DNA of 35,914 nt from a virus, in the IMG/VR virus record IMGVR_UViG_3300037882_001368, positions 1-35,914 of that record. One strand, given 5' to 3'. Both the position numbers and the translations under genes were made by a program. Shown in pieces: positions 15,151-25,765 of this stretch. The notes under the pieces were generated by a model. That model saw only the letters and a list, made by a program, of their open reading frames with translations, was not told where the DNA came from and did no database searches. How positions within the stretch are numbered: position 1 is the first letter of the stretch; each line of letters opens with the position of its first letter.

Positions 15151-17633
15151 TGGCTAGATTACCATCGGCACAAGACATTAACCGACAAATACCAACAGTT
15201 GAAAGACCAGTTGTTAATTTACCAGTTGATACTACTGGCAGGTCATTGCAGCAAGCTGGTAGCGCACTAGCGCAGGTTGGTTCTAAATTACAAGCTCAAT
15301 CAGCAAGATTACAATATTATGAAGAGCAAGTGCTTGAGCAAGAACGCAACAAAGAAATAAAACTGCAACAAGCATTTGCACAAACTGGACATTTGCAAGA
15401 TTTGAATGAATGGCGAGCTAATTCGCAAAATGATACTGATTATGCAACGCTACCAGATAGATTTGAACAATTTGCAAACGAAGCTTTGCAACGCCGTTCT
15501 GCTGGAATAATGGATAATGACGTTAAAACTTTGTTTGAATTATCAGCAAAACAAAATATTTCAAATTATAAATTAAAGATAAGAGAAAACGCATATACTA
15601 TCAGAAATCAGCAATTAGTGGCTGGTTTTGAAGATAGTTTTGCAAAAACAACAAATCAAATTAGCGCAACAGATGATCCTTCGCAAATAGACGCATTAGT
15701 TAAATCGCAAATACAACAATTAGATGGTTTGATAGCAATCGGTGCTATACCTGCATCAAAACGCCCTGAGGCTATAAGAACAATACAAAATACTGTATCG
15801 TATAGTAAGTTTGATAAAATGCCAGCGGAACAAGTTATAGATACCTTTAACAATGGTAGTGGCGTTGATTTTACAACTACAGGTAATCAAGCGTTAGATG
15901 AGGTTCACAAAAAAGTTGCTGCACAAACTGGAACTCCTTATGAGTTTTTAACTCGTAATGCGCAAATAGAAAGCAACGGCAACCCTAATGCAAAAAATCC
16001 TGAAAGCAGTGCCGCTGGTGCGCAACAAATTACCAAAGGCACAGCTAAATCGCTTGGAATAAATCCTTATGATATAAATCAAGCTGCGTTAGGAACTGCC
16101 CAATTATATAATGAACATAAGCAGCGGTTTACTAAAGAAATGGGGCGTGAGCCAACAGATGCTGAACTATCTGCTATGCACTGGTTAGGCTCTGGTGATA
16201 GCATGGCTTTGTTTCGTGCTTATGACACAGATGAAAAGGCGTTTGATATTTTAACTAGAAAAAAAGATGCGTCACAAGCTAGAGATATTATATTAAATCA
16301 TCGTGGTAATTTAGACATGACTGCCGCTGAATTGTTAAATATAAGAATCAATAAATATAATGGCACTGAAAACAAAGAGCTATTAAAATATTTAACTCCA
16401 GCGCAACAGAAACAACTGCAAACTAAAGCAAAATCTCAAATCAGAACTAATATAGCGCAAGAGTTTGATAATGTGCAAAAAGCTACTCAAGGCGGTGCTG
16501 TGATTCCAATGGAAACGTTTGATAAATTAGCAAATCAAGCATTATTAATGGAAGATGCGCAATTAGCTAATACAATAAAAACTTATGGCAACAATCAAAA
16601 CAATATGGCTATTTTTGCAACATTGAGTTTTGAAGAACAAGTATCTCAATTATCTAGGCTGCAAGCTGAATTAGACGCTGGCAATAACCAAAATGGCGCA
16701 TTGTATAGTGGCTTAAAAACAATTTATGATAATAAGATGCAAGCCATACAGACAAACCCTACAGATTATTATGCTAGAATTGGCGTCGCAACTCCAGTTG
16801 CACCTATAGATTTTTCTGCACAAGATTTAGATATAGGAATGCTACAACAACAAATGCAAGTTCGCCGAGAGAATGTTGACGCAATAACTAAATATGAAAA
16901 AGGGTTAGTTGATGTTGCTATATTATCTGGTGATGAAATTAAAGCGATAAAAACTGATTTTGACAAGGGAGACCCAATAACTTTTGCAAACAAAATGCAA
17001 ACTCTGAAATCCACATTATCGCCAACTGAGCAAGCTAAAGTTGCTTATGAAGCTGGGAAAGCTGATAGCATTTTAGGAGCGGTTATTGCAAGCGAACCAG
17101 AAGTTGCTGCTCGTTTGATGCAAGGCAAAAACATTAAACTACCTATACAATATAAAACGCTAAAAGATGACTTTTTAGCTGAAATAAAAGATATGAAAAT
17201 AGCTGGAGATAGAGCAACTCCTATGTTTGAAGCTGTTAAATCATATTATAATTTTTTACACGCACAACGTGATATTTCAGATAATGCGGTTGATTCTGAC
17301 GACTTAAGCACTGCAATCGCTGATGTGCTAGGAAAACCAGTTGAAATTAATAATAGTAAGATATTTTCATTCAAAGTTGGCGACACAATGCTTGAAGAAG
17401 ATGTTTTTCAAAATATGGTTGACCTTTTAGATGACCAAACAATACTTTCAACACATGGTGAATTACCTATATTTAATGGCAAAGAGCGCAGCATTAATAA
17501 CTATCGTAATGATGTCACTTTCGCAACTGCTGGTGATGGTAAATATTTTCTATATGTTGGCTCAGTTCCATTTGTAAATAGCCAACAAGAGCCGTTTATA
17601 TTAGACCTAAAAAAAATAATGGTTAGCAAATGA
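15150..17633 (+). CDS. Internal virion protein with lytic transglycosylase domain
   Basis: An 827-residue ejection protein. Residues ~250-345 form a soluble lytic transglycosylase (SLT) domain: FLTRNAQIESNGNPNAKN with the presumed catalytic Glu274, then SSAAGAQQITKGTAKSLGI and ALGTAQLYNEH. Such domains cut peptidoglycan so that the ejection channel can cross the cell wall. The N-terminal part is a long Gln/Glu coiled-coil region and the C-terminal ~450 residues are helical without known motif. In T7 the transglycosylase is at the start of gp16; here it is internal to a protein in the gp15 position. TAATG and ATGA overlaps couple it to both neighbours. Confidence 0.88.
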   Translation: MARLPSAQDINRQIPTVERPVVNLPVDTTGRSLQQAGSALAQVGSKLQAQSARLQYYEEQVLEQERNKEIKLQQAFAQTGHLQDLNEWRANSQNDTDYATLPDRFEQFANEALQRRSAGIMDNDVKTLFELSAKQNISNYKLKIRENAYTIRNQQLVAGFEDSFAKTTNQISATDDPSQIDALVKSQIQQLDGLIAIGAIPASKRPEAIRTIQNTVSYSKFDKMPAEQVIDTFNNGSGVDFTTTGNQALDEVHKKVAAQTGTPYEFLTRNAQIESNGNPNAKNPESSAAGAQQITKGTAKSLGINPYDINQAALGTAQLYNEHKQRFTKEMGREPTDAELSAMHWLGSGDSMALFRAYDTDEKAFDILTRKKDASQARDIILNHRGNLDMTAAELLNIRINKYNGTENKELLKYLTPAQQKQLQTKAKSQIRTNIAQEFDNVQKATQGGAVIPMETFDKLANQALLMEDAQLANTIKTYGNNQNNMAIFATLSFEEQVSQLSRLQAELDAGNNQNGALYSGLKTIYDNKMQAIQTNPTDYYARIGVATPVAPIDFSAQDLDIGMLQQQMQVRRENVDAITKYEKGLVDVAILSGDEIKAIKTDFDKGDPITFANKMQTLKSTLSPTEQAKVAYEAGKADSILGAVIASEPEVAARLMQGKNIKLPIQYKTLKDDFLAEIKDMKIAGDRATPMFEAVKSYYNFLHAQRDISDNAVDSDDLSTAIADVLGKPVEINNSKIFSFKVGDTMLEEDVFQNMVDLLDDQTILSTHGELPIFNGKERSINNYRNDVTFATAGDGKYFLYVGSVPFVNSQQEPFILDLKKIMVSK

Positions 17634-20524
17634 GTATATTAGATTTATATTCACGTTCATTTCTAAACAATGCAAAAACCAATGAGTTGTATAATCCAAC
17701 TGGTTTCTTTGATGTGCAATCTTCTGCTACTTATGCTGGTTTTTTAGATACTCCAGCTTATTTTAATTATGATATATCATCAGCTGAAAGTGAGAGAGAT
17801 TCAAAATTATTAGAGTTAGCTGAAACCACTGGATTTAATTTAATTGAAGAAAATCGCTTTAATACCGAAAATGATTTGCAAGGGCGCACTATTTTACCAT
17901 CAGATAGTGAAAAAGAAGAATTATATAAAAAAAACCTTGATGAATCAATTATCGCACAACGTGAAGCTGCTCCTAACATTTGGCAAGGAATAAAAACTAA
18001 CCAAGAGATACTTGACGAAATAGCAGAAAAACGCAATTTAGCAGAAGATATTTTAAGCGTCAAAACTGAACAAGCCGAAGGTTTTGCTGCTCGTTATATT
18101 GCCCCTTTAACTGGTGGACTTGCTGCTGGTATGGTTGACCCAGTAAATATTGCGACTTTACCGCTTGGAATTGGTGCATTTGGCACAGGATTTAAGGCTT
18201 TTTTGCAAACTGCTGGCGCAAATGCTTTGCTAAATATGGGAGTTGAAACATCTTTATTACCTGAATATGCAAAAATGCGTGAAGTTGTTGGTAGACCAGT
18301 CACTAGTGGCGAAATGGCAGCGCAAGTTGCCTTGTCTGGTGCTGCAACATTTGGATTGATGGGGTTAGCAAAAGGGATAGAAGTTGCGGCACCAAAGGTT
18401 AAATCAGCGTTAGCAAATGCACCTTCTGTAATAAATACAACATCACGTTCATTTAGAAAAAAACGTAAAGCTGCAATATCTGAATTAGAAACGATTATAA
18501 ATACTTCAGAAGTTCCAATCTCAATAAAACAGGAAGCCAAAGAAACGTTGCGTGAAGTTGAGACTGTTTTAGATTATCCGCCACAACTAGAAGAAACAAT
18601 AGCTAGGCAGTATGAAGATACTGGTAGGTTATACGATGATAATGCAACTATTGATGCCATTGAAAGTGATGCAATTACGTTGCACAAAGAAGCATTATTA
18701 GAAACTGCAACTGCGTTAAGCGAAGGCAAAAAACCAAGTTATAATCCTTTGTTGCTTGAAACCGATATTCCTTATCGTAATTTTTACACGCCACCACAAA
18801 TTGAAGTAGATAGGTATGTTGCACACTTGCGCAGTCAACAGCCTGATTTTGAAGCGGCATTAAAACAAACTAGAAAAAAAACATTAAAAGCGCAAATCGG
18901 CTATAATCCAATTAGGCTAAATCAGTTTTTGAAACAAAAAGGCGGTATTGCTAATTTTAATGGTGAATTAGAGACTAGAGGATTAAACACGTCTAATTCT
19001 ATTGGGTTGGTTCGTGAAAAATATAAGAAACGTCGTGACGGCACTTACGATATAAATATTAACAATAGAAATAGCGTTGGGAATGTTGGCACTAGCTTTG
19101 ATTGGGATAGGCAAAAACAATTAGCATTTGATGCTGGTTATTTTCCTGAGTTTGATAGTGCTGACGCAATAACAATGAGTGCGTTTTTTGATAAAATTGC
19201 AGAAGATAGGTTTAGGCAGCCAGTTTATGATGCGGAAGCAATCAGAGATATTGAAAATTATAATAATCAGTTCCCAGATATTGAGGCAAGTCAATTTGCG
19301 TATGAAAGCGAAAAATTGGCATTGGCTAGTGAATATGGTATTTCAACAAATGGCACATTTGATGAAATAAATAATGCTATTTTTGAATATGAAGCAATTC
19401 AAGCGTTGCAACAAAAATACGCAAAACAAAATGATTTTATTAATAAAAAAGCTGATAAAGTTTATCAGTCATTATTGCGCATAGGATTTAGTGAGCAAGC
19501 ATCGTTAGCGCAACATGCTTTTTTTACATCAACAATGCACGCATTTTTGCGCAATTATGGCGTGATTGCAAGTGATATTGAAAACATAATTAATGATTAT
19601 TTTTCACGCCTGAATATCTCTCGTGGCGACACAGCTATGCAGCAAGACATAAGATTTGCACCAGAAGACTTTGATACATTGCAACAACGCAAACAAACTT
19701 CAAACACACAAACTCCATCATTAGAAGGCTTTGAGCCAATATCGCAACGTGAATTGATTGAGCGCAAAATGGAAGGCGCAAGTAAAGCCAAGGTTGCGCA
19801 AAAAGGAATGACAGGCGAAACTAACTTATTTGACCAGTCGGAATTAGCGCAAGATACTCTGTTTCAAGGACAAACCAAAGGCGCAATTAGCTTTGCAGAA
19901 CGAAATAGCTTTATTCAAATGTTTGAAGGTGCAGACGTTTCAACATTTATTCATGAGATGGGGCATTTTAATATGCGCATCATGCACGATATTGCAAATA
20001 GTCCAAACGCAACTCAATCTTTAATTGATGATTATAATGTGTTGCGTAATTTTGTTGATGCGGAAGAAAATGTTAGATTTAACGTTGAGCAGGAAGAAAA
20101 AATCGCTCGTGCGTTTGAATTATATGTTCGTGAAGGTAAAGCACCAAGTGAAGGGTTAAAAGGTGTATTTTATAAATTAGCAACATGGTTGCGTGAAATA
20201 TACCGCAAAGTATCAGATTTAGATGTGACCATCAACGATGAATTGCGTCAAGTATTTGACAAATGGGTTGCACCAGTTGAAGCTGCACCAGTTAACACCT
20301 TTGTTGATACGCCTGCTAGTTTTAAGCCAATTTTAGATGATGTGCAATTTGAGCCAAATGCAGTTATGGACGCTAATATGGCGGAGTTTATGAGGCTTGT
20401 TAAAGATTTACCAGATGAAAAAATATTTATGGATAATGGCGTTGAAATAAGCTATGCTAATATTATGCAAGAAATTGAAAATGATAACGCTTATTTGGCA
20501 GCTATAAACACTTGCGCAAGGTAG
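17630..20524 (+). CDS. Large ejection protein with HEMGH metalloprotease-like motif
   Basis: A 964-residue protein. A Gly/Ala-rich segment near residues 160-205 (FAARYIAPLTGGLAAGMVDP) could span or insert in a membrane, as in proteins ejected from virions. Near the C-terminus ADVSTFIHEMGHFNMRIM carries H775-E776-x-x-H779, the zinc-binding signature of metalloproteases, followed 50 residues later by ARAFELYVREGKAP with E830 as possible third ligand. The set 'FxHExGHF .. FAxxFExYxxEGKAPS' also recurs in large polyvalent phage and plasmid proteins. Whether it is proteolytically active is unknown; it could cleave host periplasmic proteins or process virion proteins. Coupled by ATGA to the upstream gene. 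Confidence 0.82.
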   Translation: MSILDLYSRSFLNNAKTNELYNPTGFFDVQSSATYAGFLDTPAYFNYDISSAESERDSKLLELAETTGFNLIEENRFNTENDLQGRTILPSDSEKEELYKKNLDESIIAQREAAPNIWQGIKTNQEILDEIAEKRNLAEDILSVKTEQAEGFAARYIAPLTGGLAAGMVDPVNIATLPLGIGAFGTGFKAFLQTAGANALLNMGVETSLLPEYAKMREVVGRPVTSGEMAAQVALSGAATFGLMGLAKGIEVAAPKVKSALANAPSVINTTSRSFRKKRKAAISELETIINTSEVPISIKQEAKETLREVETVLDYPPQLEETIARQYEDTGRLYDDNATIDAIESDAITLHKEALLETATALSEGKKPSYNPLLLETDIPYRNFYTPPQIEVDRYVAHLRSQQPDFEAALKQTRKKTLKAQIGYNPIRLNQFLKQKGGIANFNGELETRGLNTSNSIGLVREKYKKRRDGTYDININNRNSVGNVGTSFDWDRQKQLAFDAGYFPEFDSADAITMSAFFDKIAEDRFRQPVYDAEAIRDIENYNNQFPDIEASQFAYESEKLALASEYGISTNGTFDEINNAIFEYEAIQALQQKYAKQNDFINKKADKVYQSLLRIGFSEQASLAQHAFFTSTMHAFLRNYGVIASDIENIINDYFSRLNISRGDTAMQQDIRFAPEDFDTLQQRKQTSNTQTPSLEGFEPISQRELIERKMEGASKAKVAQKGMTGETNLFDQSELAQDTLFQGQTKGAISFAERNSFIQMFEGADVSTFIHEMGHFNMRIMHDIANSPNATQSLIDDYNVLRNFVDAEENVRFNVEQEEKIARAFELYVREGKAPSEGLKGVFYKLATWLREIYRKVSDLDVTINDELRQVFDKWVAPVEAAPVNTFVDTPASFKPILDDVQFEPNAVMDANMAEFMRLVKDLPDEKIFMDNGVEISYANIMQEIENDNAYLAAINTCAR

Positions 20525-20527
20525 AAT

Positions 20528-23020
20528 ATGAGTTTTTTAGATTGCGTATATTCAAATGCTAACTTAAGCCCAGAGCAGAAAAAACAACTTGCACAAAAGT
20601 ATGATAAATTAGTCAAGCAATATTCTCAAACAATGGGCAGTGTTGAGGCTGCTGGTGCTGCTGCAAATAAAATTGTAAGCATAGAGCGTGAAATATTAAC
20701 CGCAAAACATAAAGCCACAATCAATGACGCTTTGATGTTTCAAAAAATTAAATCACGCATTGATAAAAGTATAAATGCTTATGAGCTACAAAGAGAGGCT
20801 TCGCCAATACAAGGTAAATGGTTATTTAGAAAAAATGCAACTGTATATGCAGTTAATGAGTTTATGGAAGAAGCGCATTTATTTCAATTAGCCAAAGAGC
20901 GTGAATATACTTTAGCTATAGCAGATGTCATAGAAAAGCATCGCAGTAAATGGGGTGGATTAACGCAAGCATCAGAAGAGTTTGCGCTGATAGTTGATGA
21001 AATATTAGGCAAAAACACAGATAGCGCATATGCGAAATCTGTTGCAAAAGATTTGATGGCGCTTAATGACAAGATGCGTGATGATTTTCTTGCAGTTGGT
21101 GGCGTGATGGGCAAAGTTGAAAATTGGTTTATTCAGCGTCATTTACCTGAAAGAGTTGCTCCAGCTAAAATGGATATAGAAACTGCATTCAAACAATGGT
21201 CTAATTTTATTACTTCATTGCTTGATTGGAATAAAATGATTAATTTTGAAACTGGGTTGCCATTTTTTGAAACTGCTGCAAATCAGTTGCCATTAAGTCA
21301 AGATATGCAGGTTCAAACAATGATGCGCAAAATATTTGACAATATTCGCAGCAATGGGTTTAATGATTTAATGGAAAAAGCCGAAGAAGGTATTATTTCT
21401 TACGGCAAAGGTGGTGCAATGATGCGTCATTCATCTTCACGTTTCTTTGTGTTCAAAGATGCTGATAGTTATCACAAATATAATGATGCTTATGGTGCAG
21501 GACGTGAAGGGTTATTTGATGCTTATATGGGGCATATTAGCGGAATGGCTCGTGATGTTGGCTTGATGAAAGCCATGGGTGCAAAACCTCGCAATCAAAA
21601 TGAAAGATTAAAGCAAATGTTAAAAGCGTCAAGAGCAAACATTGGCACGACTGCTTTACATGATGCAAAATGGAATGTTTTAAGTGGTGAAATAAATAGA
21701 GATATAGGGCAGCCACATGGATTTTATTACTTATGGCGTGGCACAACTAACTTAGTTCGTGGCTCATTAATGCAGTTTGCAACTTTATCAACAATTACGG
21801 ATTTAGAGCATCAACGACAAGCCGCAAAAATGGCTGGATTACCTGAAACAGCTATTATAAAGCAACATCTTAAATTAATAAATCCAGCTAGTGGCGTTGA
21901 CAGAAGAATAGCTAGAAGGCTTGCGCTAATAACCGATGCAGCAAGTGGCAATAGCTTAAGTCGTGCTAGGTATGCAGCGTCTATAGAAGCTGGTAATTCT
22001 GCAACAATGATGGGTAAGTTTGACAATTTTGCAGGTGCATTAAGTAATTTTTCACATCGTTTAAGTGGAATGATGGCAGTTAGTGACGCATCAAAACAGG
22101 CTGCATATTTAGGGGCAAGCGGAACATTAGAAGAGTTTCGCTTAGCCAAAATACCTTTTGAAGAAATACCAAAGCAAATGAAGCAAATGTTTGCAAAGTT
22201 TGATATGGGTAAAGCTGAATATGACGCAATAATGCGTGGTAACCCTATTGATTACGAAGGAGCAACTTTTTTGTTACCAGAAGGAATGCGCTTAGAAGAT
22301 AAAGAGGCTGCATTAAAATATAATGTATGGTTAACAGAATTAGCAAAATTATCTTCAAATGAGCCTCGGCTATTTACTCAAGCCGTGCAAACAGGAGGAT
22401 TTGCTTTTGGAACTCCAGCAAGAGCCGTTACTGCATCAATGATGATGTTCAAAGGTTTTTTTGTGACATCAATGTTTAATCATTTTATCCCTAATTTGAA
22501 ACGTGGTTTTGTTGAAAATAAATGGATACAAGCTGGTGAAAATTGGCTCGCTTTAACTTTACTTGGAGCAATATCTGTGCAGTTATATTCGCTTGCCAGT
22601 GGTTATGATTTAGAAGATATGGATACAAAAGAGTTTTGGACAAGGGCTTTTCTAAAAGGTGGTGCTGCTGGTGCTTTTGCAGATTTTGCTTTGCAAGATA
22701 CTAACAATTTTGGTAGAGATTTAGGTGGGTTTTTAGCTGGACCTATGACTGGTTTTATAACAGATACGCATAGATTAGTCATGGGTAACTTAGACCAAGC
22801 ACTAGATGACAAAACTGAAACAGAATTTTTAGCTGATTTATCATTATACGCTGGGAGATATACTCCAGCAATAAATATTTGGTATTATAATTTGATTGTT
22901 AATCGAACGATTGGTGATGCGATAATGCGCAGAGTTGATAAAAACTTTGACAAACGAATAAGAAACAAAGACAAAAGACGTAAAGAACGTGGCGCAGAGC
23001 CATATTGGGGAGCAAAATAA
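20528..23020 (+). CDS. Large internal virion/ejection protein (830 aa)
   Basis: An 830-residue, mostly helical protein, third of the large ejection proteins. The second half has several hydrophobic helices (SMMMFKGFFVTSMFNHFI, NWLALTLLGAISVQLYSLA, and Gly-rich GGAAGAFADFAL, LGGFLAGPMTGF), suggesting membrane insertion during DNA ejection. The C-terminus is strongly basic (NKDKRRKERGAEPYWG), possibly for DNA contact. RHLPERVAP and the 'WYYNLIVNR' stretch near residue 790 recur in large C-terminal proteins of podovirus ejection modules. No enzymatic motif is seen. It starts three bases after the preceding stop, and the first fibre gene begins immediately after it. Confidence 0.78.
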   Translation: MSFLDCVYSNANLSPEQKKQLAQKYDKLVKQYSQTMGSVEAAGAAANKIVSIEREILTAKHKATINDALMFQKIKSRIDKSINAYELQREASPIQGKWLFRKNATVYAVNEFMEEAHLFQLAKEREYTLAIADVIEKHRSKWGGLTQASEEFALIVDEILGKNTDSAYAKSVAKDLMALNDKMRDDFLAVGGVMGKVENWFIQRHLPERVAPAKMDIETAFKQWSNFITSLLDWNKMINFETGLPFFETAANQLPLSQDMQVQTMMRKIFDNIRSNGFNDLMEKAEEGIISYGKGGAMMRHSSSRFFVFKDADSYHKYNDAYGAGREGLFDAYMGHISGMARDVGLMKAMGAKPRNQNERLKQMLKASRANIGTTALHDAKWNVLSGEINRDIGQPHGFYYLWRGTTNLVRGSLMQFATLSTITDLEHQRQAAKMAGLPETAIIKQHLKLINPASGVDRRIARRLALITDAASGNSLSRARYAASIEAGNSATMMGKFDNFAGALSNFSHRLSGMMAVSDASKQAAYLGASGTLEEFRLAKIPFEEIPKQMKQMFAKFDMGKAEYDAIMRGNPIDYEGATFLLPEGMRLEDKEAALKYNVWLTELAKLSSNEPRLFTQAVQTGGFAFGTPARAVTASMMMFKGFFVTSMFNHFIPNLKRGFVENKWIQAGENWLALTLLGAISVQLYSLASGYDLEDMDTKEFWTRAFLKGGAAGAFADFALQDTNNFGRDLGGFLAGPMTGFITDTHRLVMGNLDQALDDKTETEFLADLSLYAGRYTPAINIWYYNLIVNRTIGDAIMRRVDKNFDKRIRNKDKRRKERGAEPYWGAK

Positions 23021-25738
23021 ATGACATCGGCAAAAACAGATAGATTAAGCGGATTAAGCGGAAGTGCAGCAATTAAAGTTCCTTGTTTGGTTGCAACCAG
23101 CGGAAATATTGTATTAAATGGTTATCCTATAGTTGACACAAGTTTGGGTGTTGCGGTTAGTGATGGCGATAGAGTGCTGGTTAGATTGCAAAATAATCCT
23201 GCCGAAAATGGTATTTATATTGTGTCTGCTAGTGACTGGGTTCGTTCTGATGATTTTAATGGTGCCAAAGATGTTGTGTTTGGCACTTATGTTCGAGTTA
23301 ATCAAGGGGTGCATAGAGGGTTATGGTTTGTAAATACGACAGACCCTATTGTAATTGGCACAAGCAACATTAATTTTGAAAAAGTTATTGATACTGTGGA
23401 TTTTGCTATTGATGATAGTGACGATATTGTGCAAGGTTCAATTAATTTATTTATGACAAGTCAGGAGAAAACCAAATTGCAAGAAATAAATATTCAAAAT
23501 CCAGTGACAATATTTGGCAGTAATTTATTGGCTTGGTTAGATTTCAAAGATAAGTCAACTATTATACATAAAAGCAATAACATACTACGTTGGAAAGATA
23601 AAAGCGGTAATGACAACGATTTTTTCGCTGGCACAACTCCGCCAACATTAGAAAGTAATGGGGTTACATTTACTGCAACTCAAAGTTTGCGATGTAATAA
23701 AGCTATATTTAGACCTTATTGTTTTGTAATATTTAAGCCAACAACAACAATCAATGATGCGACATCATCTCAAACTATATTAAATTGGGAGGATTTAACT
23801 AATTCTGTGCGCTTTGGTTCGGTAACTGGTGCATATGCTGGCGAAGTTATAACTTGTGTTGGTAATGCTTCCAATAGGTTTTCTATAGATAATCGTAGGG
23901 TAACTGAAATAAACAACACACAATTTCATATGTTGGGAGTATTTCATCACGTCAACACGCCAACAAACATTGATATTCGCGCGCTACATTATGATGGTTC
24001 GCAAAATATATCTAATGCAACTGATGGCACATCAACATCAAATAACGCATTAAGCAATGCAGTTATTGGTGCAAATAGCGGTGGTTTTGTTGGTGAAATT
24101 CTAGAAATTATGTTTTTTAATTCAACGCCAATCGTTGAACAAATGAGTTTATTAAATGAATATGTTTCTGATAATTACGGAATTGAGCTTATAACTATTG
24201 GTGATAGTGGGCAGTCTAATATTGAACGCAGATATATGTCGGCTGGGCTTGATGCTTTAGCAGTTAGGCGCAAAAATATGTTAGATTTTCAAGACACCGC
24301 AACTTTTGTTAATTTTTATGATTTAGCAGAAGGTGGTTCGTTTGCTTCAAGAGTAAATGCTAATGTTATTGGCAGTAGTGAGTATTGGGTAAATGATATA
24401 GACGCTAACAATCTTCAAGATGGAAATGAGTTAAATGCGTTTATTACTAAATGGAATGCGACTATAACAAAACCTAAAATATTAGAGTGGTTTCAGGGTG
24501 AATCAGATGGTAATCGCATGATGTTTCAAACTGGAGCAATAATTAATCAAACTCAAATAACAAATGTGTATCGTTATTTATTTCAGCGATTAAACCAAAT
24601 AACAGGTTGTGACATTTTAATTCATGATTTGGCAAGACGTGGTTTTGATGATAATCCTACTCAAGGACTAGGTTATCAAATGATTAGACGTGCTTATGCT
24701 GCAATAATTGCAGATACTGTTTACGTTAAGCGTGGTGCAACGCATTATGATTTATTGGTAAATAACACTGTTGATGATAAAGTTCACTTGCAAAACAGCC
24801 AATATGCTATTTCGGCAACTCGTAGTATTTTAGCTTATCGCCGTTACTTAGGCTATATTATTAACGGACTTGGTGCAATTATGACATCAGTATCACGTAG
24901 CGGTGCTAATTTAGATTGCTCATTTAATTTTGATGGTGGTTCTGTTTTTCAGGGGCGGTTGCTTGCTAATAATCCAATAACTACAACAAGCGGAAGCGGG
25001 ATAATTACAATTAATCATGTTGGTCATGGAATGTTGGCTGGTAATGAAGTTAGAATAACTAGCGCAACATCAGTTGGCGGAATTACCAATATTCAAATCA
25101 ACAATATAACTTTTACAGTCACGTCCGTTGTTGATGCGGATAATTTCACTATAACCACCGCTGGCACTGCTTCAAGTTCAACTTCTGGTGGAGGTGCTGC
25201 GGTTCGCTCATTGAAACAAAGTGGATTAGAGCCAAAAAATATTACTTTGGGTATTGGTTTGGTTGCCACAACAAACGGTAGTAACGTTGTCACAATTACA
25301 TCAACGGCTCATTTGTTGGTTGCTGGTGATGCAATTAGATTAAGCGGATTACCAGATATTGGTGGTATATTAGCTGCATCACTCAACATAAACACAACTG
25401 TTACGTCTGTTATTGACGCAAACACATTCACAATAACAGTGGCTTCACCTGCAAGTTCTGACGCAACAAATGCAAGTGCTGGTGCATTTGCTCGTGGTAA
25501 AGATGGGTTTTTTAGAGTTATTAGAGTATCTGATAATGTTGAGTTTGTTCCAAGTGACATTAGAATTAGAGTAAGTGCATCGCAAATAAGACTGACGTTG
25601 CCGACATCACCAGCTAGTGCTTGCAATGTTATTGCTGGTAATGCTGATATGCAATATGTGGTGCATCAAGACAATTTCTTTTATGGTAACGGAGAAAACA
25701 ATCTGCCACTTAGAACATCAGAAATAACTAGCAATTAA
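23021..25738 (+). CDS. Tail fibre/spike with lectin-like and SGNH esterase domains
   Basis: A 905-residue receptor-binding protein. Residues ~1-125 (LVATSGNIVLNGYPIVD.., DRVLVRLQNNPAENGIYIV) form the attachment domain shared with the next fibre. Residues ~150-385 resemble a concanavalin A/LamG-type lectin (NLLAWLDFKDKST, LRWKDKSGNDNDF, ending LNEYVSDNYGI). Residues ~390-620 are an SGNH hydrolase: GDS396GQSN nucleophile block, WFQGESDGN (E494) and D586-K-V-H589 catalytic pair, as in sialate/carbohydrate O-acetylesterases. This enzyme probably deacetylates a capsule or O-antigen receptor. Two similar beta modules follow (~645-720 and ~735-820; both contain 'TxTSVxDAxxFTIT'), then a short C-terminal cap. 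Confidence 0.88.
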   Translation: MTSAKTDRLSGLSGSAAIKVPCLVATSGNIVLNGYPIVDTSLGVAVSDGDRVLVRLQNNPAENGIYIVSASDWVRSDDFNGAKDVVFGTYVRVNQGVHRGLWFVNTTDPIVIGTSNINFEKVIDTVDFAIDDSDDIVQGSINLFMTSQEKTKLQEINIQNPVTIFGSNLLAWLDFKDKSTIIHKSNNILRWKDKSGNDNDFFAGTTPPTLESNGVTFTATQSLRCNKAIFRPYCFVIFKPTTTINDATSSQTILNWEDLTNSVRFGSVTGAYAGEVITCVGNASNRFSIDNRRVTEINNTQFHMLGVFHHVNTPTNIDIRALHYDGSQNISNATDGTSTSNNALSNAVIGANSGGFVGEILEIMFFNSTPIVEQMSLLNEYVSDNYGIELITIGDSGQSNIERRYMSAGLDALAVRRKNMLDFQDTATFVNFYDLAEGGSFASRVNANVIGSSEYWVNDIDANNLQDGNELNAFITKWNATITKPKILEWFQGESDGNRMMFQTGAIINQTQITNVYRYLFQRLNQITGCDILIHDLARRGFDDNPTQGLGYQMIRRAYAAIIADTVYVKRGATHYDLLVNNTVDDKVHLQNSQYAISATRSILAYRRYLGYIINGLGAIMTSVSRSGANLDCSFNFDGGSVFQGRLLANNPITTTSGSGIITINHVGHGMLAGNEVRITSATSVGGITNIQINNITFTVTSVVDADNFTITTAGTASSSTSGGGAAVRSLKQSGLEPKNITLGIGLVATTNGSNVVTITSTAHLLVAGDAIRLSGLPDIGGILAASLNINTTVTSVIDANTFTITVASPASSDATNASAGAFARGKDGFFRVIRVSDNVEFVPSDIRIRVSASQIRLTLPTSPASACNVIAGNADMQYVVHQDNFFYGNGENNLPLRTSEITSN

Positions 25739-25757
25739 CACATAAAAATATTATAAT
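25729..25757 (+). promoter_or_regulatory. Possible promoter of the second fibre gene
   Basis: TAGCAA (25729-25734), 17 bases, then a perfect TATAAT (25752-25757). The predicted start (~25764) is two bases before the ATG at 25766, and no Shine-Dalgarno is present, the same arrangement as at 2200-2236. The -35 box is weak and overlaps the last codons of the upstream gene. Confidence 0.45.
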
Positions 25758-25765
25758 ATTTGCAT

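Noticed and set aside
18094-18540. A 148-codon minus-strand frame inside the metalloprotease-type ejection gene
   Set aside because: Low-complexity shadow frame of an AT-rich plus-strand gene, without ribosome site or operon context; similar shadows occur throughout 23021-28390 and at 29718-30098.
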